A DNA stretch of 64,000 bases from Anaerolineaceae bacterium (GTDB lineage Bacteria; Chloroflexota; Anaerolineae; Aggregatilineales; Phototrophicaceae): NCBI GenBank assembly GCA_002702065.1, contig NZXX01000002.1, positions 682,001 to 746,000 of the forward strand, in the 5' to 3' direction. The notes below the pieces were generated by a model, which was not told the origin of the DNA, ran no database searches, and worked only from the letters and a program-made list of their open reading frames with translations. The position numbers were made by a program, and so were the translations under genes. Below are positions 47,663 through 55,215 of the stretch, piece by piece (within the stretch, counting starts at the first letter, position 1; each line of letters starts with the position of its first letter).

Positions 47663-48036
47663 CGGCGACTCCCAATATAGTACATAATTTCATCTGGTAA
47701 CTTATCGACATCGACGGGCTTGCGAATGTAGCCGTCGCAACCTGCGTCCAGGGTGCGTTCCTTGTCGCCTTGCATCGCATTGGCTGTGAGGGCGACAATA
47801 GGCACATGACTGAGCTGAGGCAGGTCACGGATCTTGGCGGTCGCTGTGAGGCCGTCCATATCGGGCATACTTATATCCATAAGAATGATGTCTGGCACGC
47901 TGCTGGTTGCCATTTCGATTCCGGCGTGGGCGTTATCCGCCTCCAGAAATTCGAATTCATAATCGGATGCCAGCAAAACCCGCTGCACCAGCATTCGATT
48001 ATCGTTGTTATCATCGATGTAAAGCACCTTTGCCAT
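47659..48036 (-). CDS. Single-domain receiver protein 1 of the signalling operon (DivK-like)
   Basis: 125 residues. KVLYIDDNNDNRMLVQRVL opens the domain; the acceptor Asp is in IILMDISMPDMDG; VALTANAMQGD and YIRKPVDVDKLP are typical of DivK-like receivers. AGGTGA precedes the ATG by about five bases. It is the first gene of the eleven-gene minus-strand cluster and follows a 379-base divergent intergenic region, so the operon promoter should lie there. Confidence 0.94.
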   Translation of the reverse strand: MAKVLYIDDNNDNRMLVQRVLLASDYEFEFLEADNAHAGIEMATSSVPDIILMDISMPDMDGLTATAKIRDLPQLSHVPIVALTANAMQGDKERTLDAGCDGYIRKPVDVDKLPDEIMYYIGSRR

Positions 48037-48415
48037 AGATCACCTTTGCCCCTTTTTCTACGGTAACACGAATAGGGCTTCCTCTACACAAAGTTTTTCG
48101 CCAGAGGCGTTTTTGTCAGAGAGAATTGAACTGTCTCAATGAAATCGCAATCCTTCGTTAATTCATATTATCAGGTAATCTCTGGATTCGTGCCATAAAG
48201 AGTTTGAATTTCTAACCAAATATTCGACAATTCTTATTTAAAAGCTGTCCCTGCCCATTACAGGATTGATTGAAGATGTGTGGATGAAGCGCATAAGAGC
48301 ATGATATTACGTTTTACCATACACTGTAAAGCCTAATCAAGCAAAGCGCGATTGGAAGCGCGTGCAAATTCTGCTATGCTGGTAAGCGTCATTTGTAATG
48401 GTCAAGGAGCGTTTG
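48037..48415. other. AT-rich divergent regulatory region, no gene seen
   Basis: This 379-base gap separates the signalling operon (minus) from the cyclophilin gene (plus) and is much more AT-rich than its surroundings. The plus side has a clear promoter at 48352-48380. On the minus side I can only offer a weak -10-like GATAAT around 48168-48173 without a good -35. A small CGCC-AGA-GGCG hairpin flanked by T-runs lies at about 48100-48110. No ORF with a ribosome-binding site is visible. Confidence 0.6.
48352..48380 (+). promoter_or_regulatory. Promoter of the cyclophilin gene
   Basis: TTGGAA, 17 bp, TATGCT. The same -35 hexamer and spacing occur in the promoter of the S1 gene. Confidence 0.7.
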
Positions 48416-48910
48416 ATGGCAATGCAGTATGCAAATCCACCTGAGATGCAGATCGACCCCAACAAGAGCTATACAGCTCACTTTAAAACCAGTAAGGGCG
48501 AGTTCGACATCAAGTTATTTGCCAAAGAAGCACCGGTCACGGTAAACAATTTTGTGTTTCTGGCTGGAGAAGGTTATTACAATGGGATCACCTTTCACCG
48601 GGTGATCAAGAATCCGCCGTTTATGGTTCAGGGCGGGGACCCCACAGGCAGCGGGCGCGGCGGCCCCGGGTACAAGTTTAATGATGAAGCCAGCGCCTTA
48701 AAGCTGAAGCATGATGGCCCTGGTATCCTCAGCATGGCGAATGCTGGCCCGAACACCAATGGGTCACAGTTCTTCATCACCCATGTGGCTACGCCGCACC
48801 TCGATGGCAAGCATGCCGTATTCGGCAAGGTCATGGGCGATGGGCAGAAGGTGGTCAACGCCATTGATCAGGGCGACACCATCGAGTCGATCACGATTGT
48901 TGAGGCCTAG
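48416..48910 (+). CDS. Cyclophilin-type peptidyl-prolyl cis-trans isomerase
   Basis: 164 residues, the size of a minimal cyclophilin. [29 protein letters not shown] contains the catalytic Arg and the FMVQGGD motif, and [16 protein letters not shown] and [12 protein letters not shown] complete the active site. No signal peptide, so it is cytosolic. It catalyses proline isomerisation in protein folding. I use ATG 48416, with AAGGAG 6 bases upstream; the earlier in-frame ATG at 48398 would place the Shine-Dalgarno sequence inside the gene. Single gene with its own promoter and terminator. Confidence 0.94.
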   Translation: MAMQYANPPEMQIDPNKSYTAHFKTSKGEFDIKLFAKEAPVTVNNFVFLAGEGYYNGITFHRVIKNPPFMVQGGDPTGSGRGGPGYKFNDEASALKLKHDGPGILSMANAGPNTNGSQFFITHVATPHLDGKHAVFGKVMGDGQKVVNAIDQGDTIESITIVEA

Positions 48911-48936
48911 TCTAGGCCGTTCATGCGTTGTAAATC

Positions 48937-48968
48937 AAAAGGCCGAGACACACCGTCCCGGCCTTTTT
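48937..48968. terminator. Bidirectional terminator after the cyclophilin gene
   Basis: AAAAGGCCG pairs with CGGCCTTTT around a 13-base loop, with T-runs on either strand. It also suits the convergent PKD-protein gene ending at 48991. Confidence 0.88.
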
Positions 48969-48990
48969 GTTTGTTCAGTTAGCAGCGCAA

Positions 48991-50661
48991 TCAGATACCG
49001 TTGTAATTGCTGCTGCCGCCCCGCTGATACCATTGCCACGAGCCACCGGAAATATGCAGCTCCAGCCGGTCATCAATGAGGGTGTCGGGTTGTGGCGGAT
49101 TGGTGCTGTAAACATTCACCTGATAGACATCCACCCCGTTGTTGCTGTGCAGGTAGTAAATCCACACGCTCCATGTCCCGGCCATATCGCTGGTGATTTC
49201 CGCAGGCATATCATCCGGCGACAGGGCTGACGGGTCGAAGATGGCGACTTCAGGGCAGCGCGGGTCGCCGTCGTCCATGAAGGTGCAGTTGCCATGCAGA
49301 TGATACATGCCGTCTTTCTGCTCGAAGCCGTTGATGCCGATACCGCTCATGTTGTACCAGTCGGTATCACAGGCGTCGCCCATTGCGGTTCCCCAGCCAT
49401 CTTCCTGATCCGGGTTATAGGCATCCGGGCAGTTGTCGCGGCTGTTAGGAACGCCGTCGTCATCACGGTCCGGGCTTGGTGCAGGCGGCTTGTTGTTGGA
49501 TGAATGCCCCGCTGAGACGGTGACGTTCTGGCAGGACTGCGTGCCGGTACCATTGACGTTGGTCGCTGTCAGGCAGACATTGTAGGTGTCGGCAGCAGCA
49601 AAGGTGTGTGACGGGTTTTGCTGTGTGCTGTTGTTGCCGTCGTCAAAGTCCCAGGCCCAGCTGGTCGGGTTTTCGGTGGAGGTATCGGTGAAGTCGACGC
49701 TCAGGTCCGTCGCGCTGAAAGTGAAGCTGGAGACAGGCGTCGGGGTAGGAGCCGGGTCGGTGACGGTGACGTTCTGGCAAGACTCTGTGCCGGTACCATT
49801 GACGTTGGTCGCTGTCAGGCAGACGTTGTAGGTGTCGGCGGCAGCGAAGGTGTGCGATGGGTTTTGCTGTGTGCTGTTGTTGCCGTCGTCAAAGTCCCAG
49901 GCCCAGCTGGTCGGGTTTTCGGTGGAGGTATCGGTAAAGTCGACGCTCAGGTCCGTCACGCTGAAGGTGAAGTTGGAGACAGGCGTCGGGGTGGGAGCCG
50001 GGTCGGTGACGTTGACGTTCTTGCAGGACTGCGTGCCGGTGCCATTGCTGTTACTGGCCGTCAGGCAGACGTTGTAGGTGTCGGCAGCAGCAAAGGTGTG
50101 CGATGGGTTCTGCTGCGTGCTGCTGTTACCATCGTCAAAGTCCCATGCCCAGCTGGTCGGGCTTTCGGTAGAGGTGTCGGTAAAGTCGACGCTCAGGTCC
50201 GTCACGCTGAAGGTGAAGTTGGATGTCGGTTTCGAACCGCCCCCGCTCGTGCAATCTGGATTGGTCGTGGTATAGACTGTATCTTGCAGCTCACCGTTTC
50301 CGGCCAGACTGAGCCACGTATAAGTACGGACATTATCAAGTGCGGTGGCGCTCTGATTGAAGGAAGCGCCTGTTACGCCGCCTTCAAAATAGGGCCCGCC
50401 CAGGGCGATGCCGTCCAGGTTTTCAATCTGGTGCAGTACGGTCCCCTGACCATCCGTAATGGTAATGCGGAAGGCTTCCTTGTTATTGTTTGTGTTGTCG
50501 CGGTCCGCAACAATGTTGAAGTCACCATACGAGAAATCATTGCAGGTCATGGTGACACTGAGGCCAGGCAACTGCATCGCAAAGGTAGTTTGGGCAAACA
50601 GTAAACTGATTGCGATTATCAGAGCACTGACGAAGAATGACCTCCGATAATTTGTGGACAT
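48991..50661 (-). CDS. Secreted protein with three PKD domains and a shared C-terminal domain
   Basis: 556 residues. Signal peptide at 1-29 (FFVSALIIAISLLFAQTTFA), an unrecognised N-terminal domain to about 130, then three PKD repeats of 82 residues (SWAWDFDDGN ... HTFAAADTYNVCLTA) at about 135-380. A calcium-binding thrombospondin type 3-like motif follows (DRDDDGVPNSRDNCPDAYNPDQEDGWG), then a 130-residue C-terminal domain (GINGFEQKDGMYHLHGNC ... SWQWYQRGG). That C-terminal domain recurs in the next gene upstream, so it may be a common anchoring or binding module. GAGGG lies 8 bases before the ATG. Probably extracellular or surface-attached; ligand unknown. Confidence 0.85.
   Translation of the reverse strand: MSTNYRRSFFVSALIIAISLLFAQTTFAMQLPGLSVTMTCNDFSYGDFNIVADRDNTNNNKEAFRITITDGQGTVLHQIENLDGIALGGPYFEGGVTGASFNQSATALDNVRTYTWLSLAGNGELQDTVYTTTNPDCTSGGGSKPTSNFTFSVTDLSVDFTDTSTESPTSWAWDFDDGNSSTQQNPSHTFAAADTYNVCLTASNSNGTGTQSCKNVNVTDPAPTPTPVSNFTFSVTDLSVDFTDTSTENPTSWAWDFDDGNNSTQQNPSHTFAAADTYNVCLTATNVNGTGTESCQNVTVTDPAPTPTPVSSFTFSATDLSVDFTDTSTENPTSWAWDFDDGNNSTQQNPSHTFAAADTYNVCLTATNVNGTGTQSCQNVTVSAGHSSNNKPPAPSPDRDDDGVPNSRDNCPDAYNPDQEDGWGTAMGDACDTDWYNMSGIGINGFEQKDGMYHLHGNCTFMDDGDPRCPEVAIFDPSALSPDDMPAEITSDMAGTWSVWIYYLHSNNGVDVYQVNVYSTNPPQPDTLIDDRLELHISGGSWQWYQRGGSSNYNGI
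49520..50257 (-). repeat. Three 246-bp direct repeats encoding the PKD domains
   Basis: The same sequence recurs with a period of exactly 246 bases (82 codons): units begin near 49520, 49766 and 50012. Units 1 and 2 are almost identical at the nucleotide level, and unit 3 is slightly diverged and loses similarity after about 50225. The exact period and low divergence point to recent unequal duplication. Confidence 0.85.
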
Positions 50662-50849
50662 GCTAGAACCCTCATTACATTTTTATCTATTGGTCATTAT
50701 GCTCAGAGGTTTTTGCGCAGACCTAACAATTTTCACTGCAAGTTACACGATTCCTAACAACCAATTTGCCTGAAAATCGGCCACTCTGTCAGAAAGCTAA
50801 TCATAACCAAACTTTATATTTACGAATTTCATTTTTGCTAGGAATCATA

Positions 50850-50876
50850 AAGGCCGGGAGCAAGTATCCCGGCCTT
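50850..50876 (-). terminator. Hairpin terminator of the second secreted-protein gene
   Basis: AAGGCCGGGA / TCCCGGCCTT, a perfect 10-bp stem with a 7-base loop, 20 bases downstream of the minus-strand stop at 50897. The T-run is short (TTTAT). Confidence 0.7.
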
Positions 50877-50896
50877 ACAGGGTGATTTTCGGGTGG

Positions 50897-51883
50897 TTAG
50901 CCGCGTGTGCTGCCGCTGGCGCCTGATGAACTGCTGGGGGCCGAACTGCTGCCACTGGCGCCGCCGCGCTGATACCACTGCCACGAGCCACCGTTGACAT
51001 GAATTTCGAGCCGGTCATCGAGGAGCGTGTCCGGCTGGGGCGGGTTGGTGCTGTAGACATTCACCTGGTAAACGTCCGCACCGTTATTGCTATGGAGGTA
51101 ATAGACCCACACACTCCATGTTCCCGCATAGGCCGTTGTATATTCCTGTGGCATGGCTTCCGGCGTGAAGCTGGCCGGGTCAAATATCGCGACTTCCGGA
51201 CAGCGGGGCGCTCCGTCGTCCATAATGGTGCAGTTGCCATGCAGGTGATACATGCCGTCTTTCTGCTCGAAACCGTTGATGCCGATGCCACGCATGTTGT
51301 ACCAGTCCGTATCGCAGGCATCGCCCATCGCGCTGCCCCAGCCATCTTCCTGATCCGGGTTGTAGGCTTGGGCGCAGTTGTCGCGGTAGCTGGGAATGCC
51401 ATCACCATCGGGGTCCGGATTGGATGCAACTTCCTCGACTGCAACCTTCGGTGCTGTCCCTAAATAATCATAGACAATCTCGTAAGTGCCGGTTTCATAG
51501 GCGGTGTACTCGGACGCGATCAGCGTATATTTTTGGCCGGCGGTCAGCGTGGGTGAAATCGTTGGCCTCCCATTAGCCAGGACATTGAGACAGTCATTTG
51601 CCGGGACGAAGTTGCCGTGTTCATAGAGCAGCAGCCAGCCACCGCCGGCGGGAACCGTATCATTTTGAATAGTAAATGTATGAACACCCGTCTCGTAGGC
51701 GGTGATCGTGAATTTCTGATAATACCACTCGTATGGCCTGCCGCAGTAATGAGAGTAAGGAGAGCTGTCGGTCAATGTGACGTTGAAAACGGTGGTTCCC
51801 GCCAGAGCCGACGGAATCGCCAGCAGCAGGAGGACCACCAGAACAAAAGAGGCAAAGATAGTTGGCCGCAGCGACTTGTTCAC
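50897..51883 (-). CDS. Secreted protein sharing the C-terminal domain of the PKD protein
   Basis: About 328 residues. Signal peptide (IFASFVLVVLLLLAIPSALAG), then a beta-rich N-terminal domain of about 130 residues resembling a pre-peptidase C-terminal fold (YEWYYQKFTITAYETGVHTFTIQND ... YTLIASEYTAYETGTYEIVYDY). A thrombospondin type 3-like calcium motif (DPDGDGIPSYRDNC) and the same 130-residue C-terminal domain as the neighbouring PKD protein follow, plus a Ser/Gly-rich end. I prefer GTG 51883, with GGGGGAT upstream and a short signal-peptide n-region; ATG 51907 or TTG 51931 are alternatives. The two genes are probably products of domain duplication. Confidence 0.8.
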   Translation of the reverse strand: MNKSLRPTIFASFVLVVLLLLAIPSALAGTTVFNVTLTDSSPYSHYCGRPYEWYYQKFTITAYETGVHTFTIQNDTVPAGGGWLLLYEHGNFVPANDCLNVLANGRPTISPTLTAGQKYTLIASEYTAYETGTYEIVYDYLGTAPKVAVEEVASNPDPDGDGIPSYRDNCAQAYNPDQEDGWGSAMGDACDTDWYNMRGIGINGFEQKDGMYHLHGNCTIMDDGAPRCPEVAIFDPASFTPEAMPQEYTTAYAGTWSVWVYYLHSNNGADVYQVNVYSTNPPQPDTLLDDRLEIHVNGGSWQWYQRGGASGSSSAPSSSSGASGSTRG

Positions 51884-51987
51884 GGTATCCCCCACACGAT
51901 AACGCATAACCTGAGGATACCTATAATTCAATAAAATAAGGGTTTAGATTGTAAGATTTACACATATTTCATAACTGGCATACGATA

Positions 51988-52022
51988 TGAACAGGGCCGT
52001 TCCTGAATACCAACCCTGTTCA
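51988..52022 (-). terminator. Hairpin downstream of the thioredoxin gene
   Basis: TGAACAGGG / CCCTGTTCA, a perfect 9-bp stem with a 17-base loop, 21 bases after the minus-strand stop. No T-run follows, so termination is uncertain. Confidence 0.45.
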
Positions 52023-52042
52023 TTGACGACAAAAGTCTATGG

Positions 52043-52738
52043 CTAGAGCGCCTGCCGGATCAACTGCTCGATATTGGGCTTCGGATGTGCCCCCACCAGC
52101 TTGCCCGCCAGCTGCCCATTCTTGAACAGCAGAAGCATGGGAATGCTCATCGCCTGGTAGCGTTGGGCCGAACCCGGATTCTGGTCGACATTCAGCTTGG
52201 CGACTTTAAGGCGGCCTGCATACTGCTGCGCCAGTTCATCCAGCACAGGGGCGACCATATGACATGGCCCACACCACGGCGCCCAGAAATCGACCAGGAC
52301 CGGTACATCGCTTTGCAGCACATCGCGGTCGAACGTGCCGTCGCTGATATGAACCGGCGCGGCACCGCTGGCGGCTTTTGCCTGGACTTGCGCCGCTGTC
52401 TGGGTCGGTTTGGGGCCCATCCCCAGCAAGAAGTCGACATGCTCCTCAACATCTGCCGGGCGAATATTTTCCGCGCGCGATTCGATGTCGCCTTCATCCA
52501 ATGTGAGCAGGGCCGGCAGCTGCGGGCGATTGTATTGGGCAAAGGTCTGCGGGCTGTTGCGCGTATCGACGCGGGTCACCAGCAGTTGACCGGCATGTTC
52601 GCGCGCTGCGCGATTGAAGGCGTCATCCAGCGCCGGGCTGGGGCGGTCATAAAGGTACAGCACGACAGGCAGCTTCTGGCCGAGCACCTTTTTCAGGCTC
52701 TGGTCGTCGGTTGTAATGGGGGTATCAAAAACAGGCAT
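52043..52738 (-). CDS. Tandem thioredoxin-fold protein with one active site
   Basis: 231 residues. The C-terminal half (about 128-231) is a canonical thioredoxin with FWAPWCGPCHM (C156, C159), the MSIPMLLLFKNGQ cis-Pro segment and a usual end. The N-terminal half (1-108) has the same fold pattern (VVLYLYDRPSPALDDAFNRAAREH; RPQLPALLTLDEGD) but no cysteines where the CxxC would be. It is therefore probably a non-catalytic thioredoxin-fold domain used for substrate or partner binding. No signal peptide; cytosolic. AGGAG lies 8 bases before the ATG. A fused degenerate domain is unusual for a housekeeping thioredoxin. Confidence 0.88.
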   Translation of the reverse strand: MPVFDTPITTDDQSLKKVLGQKLPVVLYLYDRPSPALDDAFNRAAREHAGQLLVTRVDTRNSPQTFAQYNRPQLPALLTLDEGDIESRAENIRPADVEEHVDFLLGMGPKPTQTAAQVQAKAASGAAPVHISDGTFDRDVLQSDVPVLVDFWAPWCGPCHMVAPVLDELAQQYAGRLKVAKLNVDQNPGSAQRYQAMSIPMLLLFKNGQLAGKLVGAHPKPNIEQLIRQAL

Positions 52739-52872
52739 TTCTGTTCTCCTAATCCCAGTTCGTCTCTACTTATTGGACGCGGTAATCGGCGCTTTCTCTA
52801 CGTTTCTGAGCGAAAATACAAAATGAGCGAGTATCTTTAATCCGGTTGTTCGCAGGCTGCGCTATACTTAAC

Positions 52873-52936
52873 TATAATAAGGTAAGGTTGACAAGCTTCA
52901 CACCTCACACAATCCACACGTACTGTGCCAGTACGT
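52873..52936 (+). promoter_or_regulatory. Possible -10 and leader inverted repeat of the Ser/Thr kinase gene
   Basis: A perfect TATAAT at 52873-52878 has no good -35. Downstream, ACGTACTG and CAGTACGT (52918-52936) form an 8-bp perfect inverted repeat with a 3-base centre. It ends 10 bases before the GGGGAG ribosome-binding site, and could be an operator or an mRNA hairpin controlling translation. Confidence 0.45.
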
Positions 52937-52960
52937 TGATTTAGCAGGGGAGAAATCTCG

Positions 52961-55111
52961 GTGTCGTCTTCATTAATTGGTCGCAGGCTTGGGAAATACG
53001 AAATCACAGAACTGCTGGGCCAGGGGGGAATGGCGACGGTCTATAAAGGGTACCAACCTGACATTGATCGTTTTGTCGCTATTAAGGTACTGCCGCCGCA
53101 CCCCGGTCAGAATGCCCACTTCGTAGATCGGTTTCGGTTAGAAGCCAAAACAATCGCTGGTTTACAGCATCCGCATATTTTGCCGATGCATGATTATGGC
53201 AGCGATGGCGACATCCTTTACCTCGTGATGGCCTATGTCAGCGGGGGATCGCTGAAAGACCGGATCGAACGCGGGCCGATGTCGGTGAACGAAACAGAAG
53301 CGATTGTCCGGCAGGTGGCTTCCGCGATGGATTATGCCCACCGGCGGGGTGTGATCCACCGGGATATTAAACCGGATAACATTCTGCTGGATGCCGAAGG
53401 CCATGCGCTGCTGGCCGATTTTGGCATCGTTAAACTGCTGGAAGGCGATAAAACGACTGGCCTGACGGCAACCGGCGGTGTGCTGGGGACACCGGCATAC
53501 ATGGCCCCCGAACAAAGCCAGGGCATGTCGATTACGGAAAAGGCGGATATTTATTCGCTGGGGGTGATCGTCTATGAAATGCTGACCGGACGCCAGCCCT
53601 ACCAGGCCGATACGCCGATGCAGGTGATGCTCAAGCACATTACGGACCCCGTGCCCAGCGTGCTCGAGGTGCGGGGCAACCTGCCCCCGGCACTGGAGCC
53701 GGTCATGATGCGTGTGCTCTCCAAAAACCCGGAGGATCGCTACAACACAGCCAGCGATTTTGCTCAGGAATTCTTGCGGGCGCTTCACCGTGATGGCTCA
53801 GATTTTACCCTGCGGGAAGTATCCGGTACGGGTGTGCGGACCAAAGAAAATTCTGCCACCATGACGCCGCCTGCGCGCACCCCTGTCGAACCCGCGCAGC
53901 CGGTGATCAGCCATCAGACCCCTGCTGCTCCCATGTACACCGGCTATCAACATCCAACCGGTGCGGCGCCTGCCAGTCAGGGCACCAACCCGCTGCTGTT
54001 GTTGGGCGGTTTTGCGATTATCGCGCTGCTGGCTGTCATTATCGTGCTGCTGGTGGTCAACAACGGCGACGATAACCGGCCATCAATCGCCGCCAATCCG
54101 ACCTCAACGGCGACCAGTGCGCCGCCGACAGACCTGCCAACAACGGTGGCGACATCGGTAGCCGCAGCGCCGACCCGTCCCGCTGTTCGCACCTTTGGCC
54201 GCCTGAGTTACGCGACCACCAGCGAACTGGGCGACACGATCAACTTGCAGGTTTCGGGTCTGTCGCAGCCGCCCAGCGGGCAGGAATACGCCGTCTGGCT
54301 GAAAAATACGGCTGACGACAGTGTGCTGGGTATCGGCATGCTGTCGCTGGATGGGTTGGGGAATGGGGTACACCGATATGTGGACCCGGAAGGTCGCACG
54401 CTGCCGGCGACATATAACGCGGTGCTGATCACCACCGAGGCAGAACAGGGCGACGCGCCCAGCGGCGATGTGGCTTACAGCGGCTATACACTGAACGATG
54501 TACGCGACGCACTCAGCAATATATTCGTCGGGTCGGACCAGGGCTTTTCCGGCGGCAGCCTGTATGGCGGCGCGCTGGCCGAATCCGAACTCGCCGTTAT
54601 CCACACCAGTTACGATCATGGCACCCATGACCTGTTCGGTCTGCACGCCCGCACAGAACACACCGTCAATATCCTGATGAACACGCTGGTTGATTACGAT
54701 GGCAATGGGTTGGCGGAAAATCCCGGCTATCAACTGGGGTTGGGGTACTTCCTCGACCAAATTGAAAGCCAGCTCGCCTTTGATTTTGATGCGGCGGGGG
54801 CACGCCCCGACCTGCGCAGCGATGTGGACCGCGTGGAAGCCTGTATTCGCAACACGCGCCAGCGCCTGAGCGAAATGAACGATCTCGAAGTGGGTTGGAC
54901 CGAAATCACCGAAGCGGAAGTCTCCGAAGAATTTGCGCAGTCGGAAATCCGCAAATCCGAAGGGATGATCCGCGACCTGATCGAAGGCGTCGATCGCAAC
55001 AGCAACAATCAGGTTGAAGGCTTTTTTGGCGAATGTGGCCTGCGCCAGATCCCGAACTTTGGCATGCTCATTGGCAATCTGAATATCGTCGCAGGGGATC
55101 AGACCGCCTAG
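52961..55111 (+). CDS. Transmembrane Ser/Thr protein kinase with novel sensor region
   Basis: 716 residues. A PknB-like kinase domain spans about 12-275: GQGGMATVYKG glycine loop, ATP Lys42, HRDIKPDN with Asp135, DFG with Asp153 and the APE motif in YMAPEQ. Activation residues look complete. A Pro-rich linker leads to one membrane helix (about 344-367). Outside lie an RskA-like beta domain (about 405-500, with EYAVWLKN) and a roughly 210-residue helical region with acidic motifs (DYDGNGLAEN; NSNNQVEGFFGECG) that I do not recognise. No PASTA repeats. GTG start with GGGGAG 8 bases upstream. A TIR-FGE gene follows on the same strand after 104 bases. Confidence 0.88.
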   Translation: MSSSLIGRRLGKYEITELLGQGGMATVYKGYQPDIDRFVAIKVLPPHPGQNAHFVDRFRLEAKTIAGLQHPHILPMHDYGSDGDILYLVMAYVSGGSLKDRIERGPMSVNETEAIVRQVASAMDYAHRRGVIHRDIKPDNILLDAEGHALLADFGIVKLLEGDKTTGLTATGGVLGTPAYMAPEQSQGMSITEKADIYSLGVIVYEMLTGRQPYQADTPMQVMLKHITDPVPSVLEVRGNLPPALEPVMMRVLSKNPEDRYNTASDFAQEFLRALHRDGSDFTLREVSGTGVRTKENSATMTPPARTPVEPAQPVISHQTPAAPMYTGYQHPTGAAPASQGTNPLLLLGGFAIIALLAVIIVLLVVNNGDDNRPSIAANPTSTATSAPPTDLPTTVATSVAAAPTRPAVRTFGRLSYATTSELGDTINLQVSGLSQPPSGQEYAVWLKNTADDSVLGIGMLSLDGLGNGVHRYVDPEGRTLPATYNAVLITTEAEQGDAPSGDVAYSGYTLNDVRDALSNIFVGSDQGFSGGSLYGGALAESELAVIHTSYDHGTHDLFGLHARTEHTVNILMNTLVDYDGNGLAENPGYQLGLGYFLDQIESQLAFDFDAAGARPDLRSDVDRVEACIRNTRQRLSEMNDLEVGWTEITEAEVSEEFAQSEIRKSEGMIRDLIEGVDRNSNNQVEGFFGECGLRQIPNFGMLIGNLNIVAGDQTA

Positions 55112-55215
55112 CTGCTGGCAGTCGCTGATAAAACACACTATCCTAGTAAGAACGATTTTACCATTGTCCGGGAGATTTTGGCTCGGGTGGTCAGATTGCT
55201 TCTTCGAGGATACTT

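Noticed and set aside
48903..48919. Small palindrome AGGCCTAGTCTAGGCC around the cyclophilin stop
   Set aside because: Short loop and no T-run; the real terminator is 20 bases further on.
49520..50257. Possible CRISPR-like array
   Set aside because: Period is 246 bases with whole units repeated and no variable spacers; it encodes PKD domains.
49618..50604. A 328-codon plus-strand frame with internal repeats
   Set aside because: It is the antisense image of the three PKD repeats; its repetition simply follows the 246-bp units.
52888..52893. Perfect TTGACA upstream of the Ser/Thr kinase
   Set aside because: No acceptable -10 box lies 16-18 bases downstream, and it follows rather than precedes the TATAAT at 52873.
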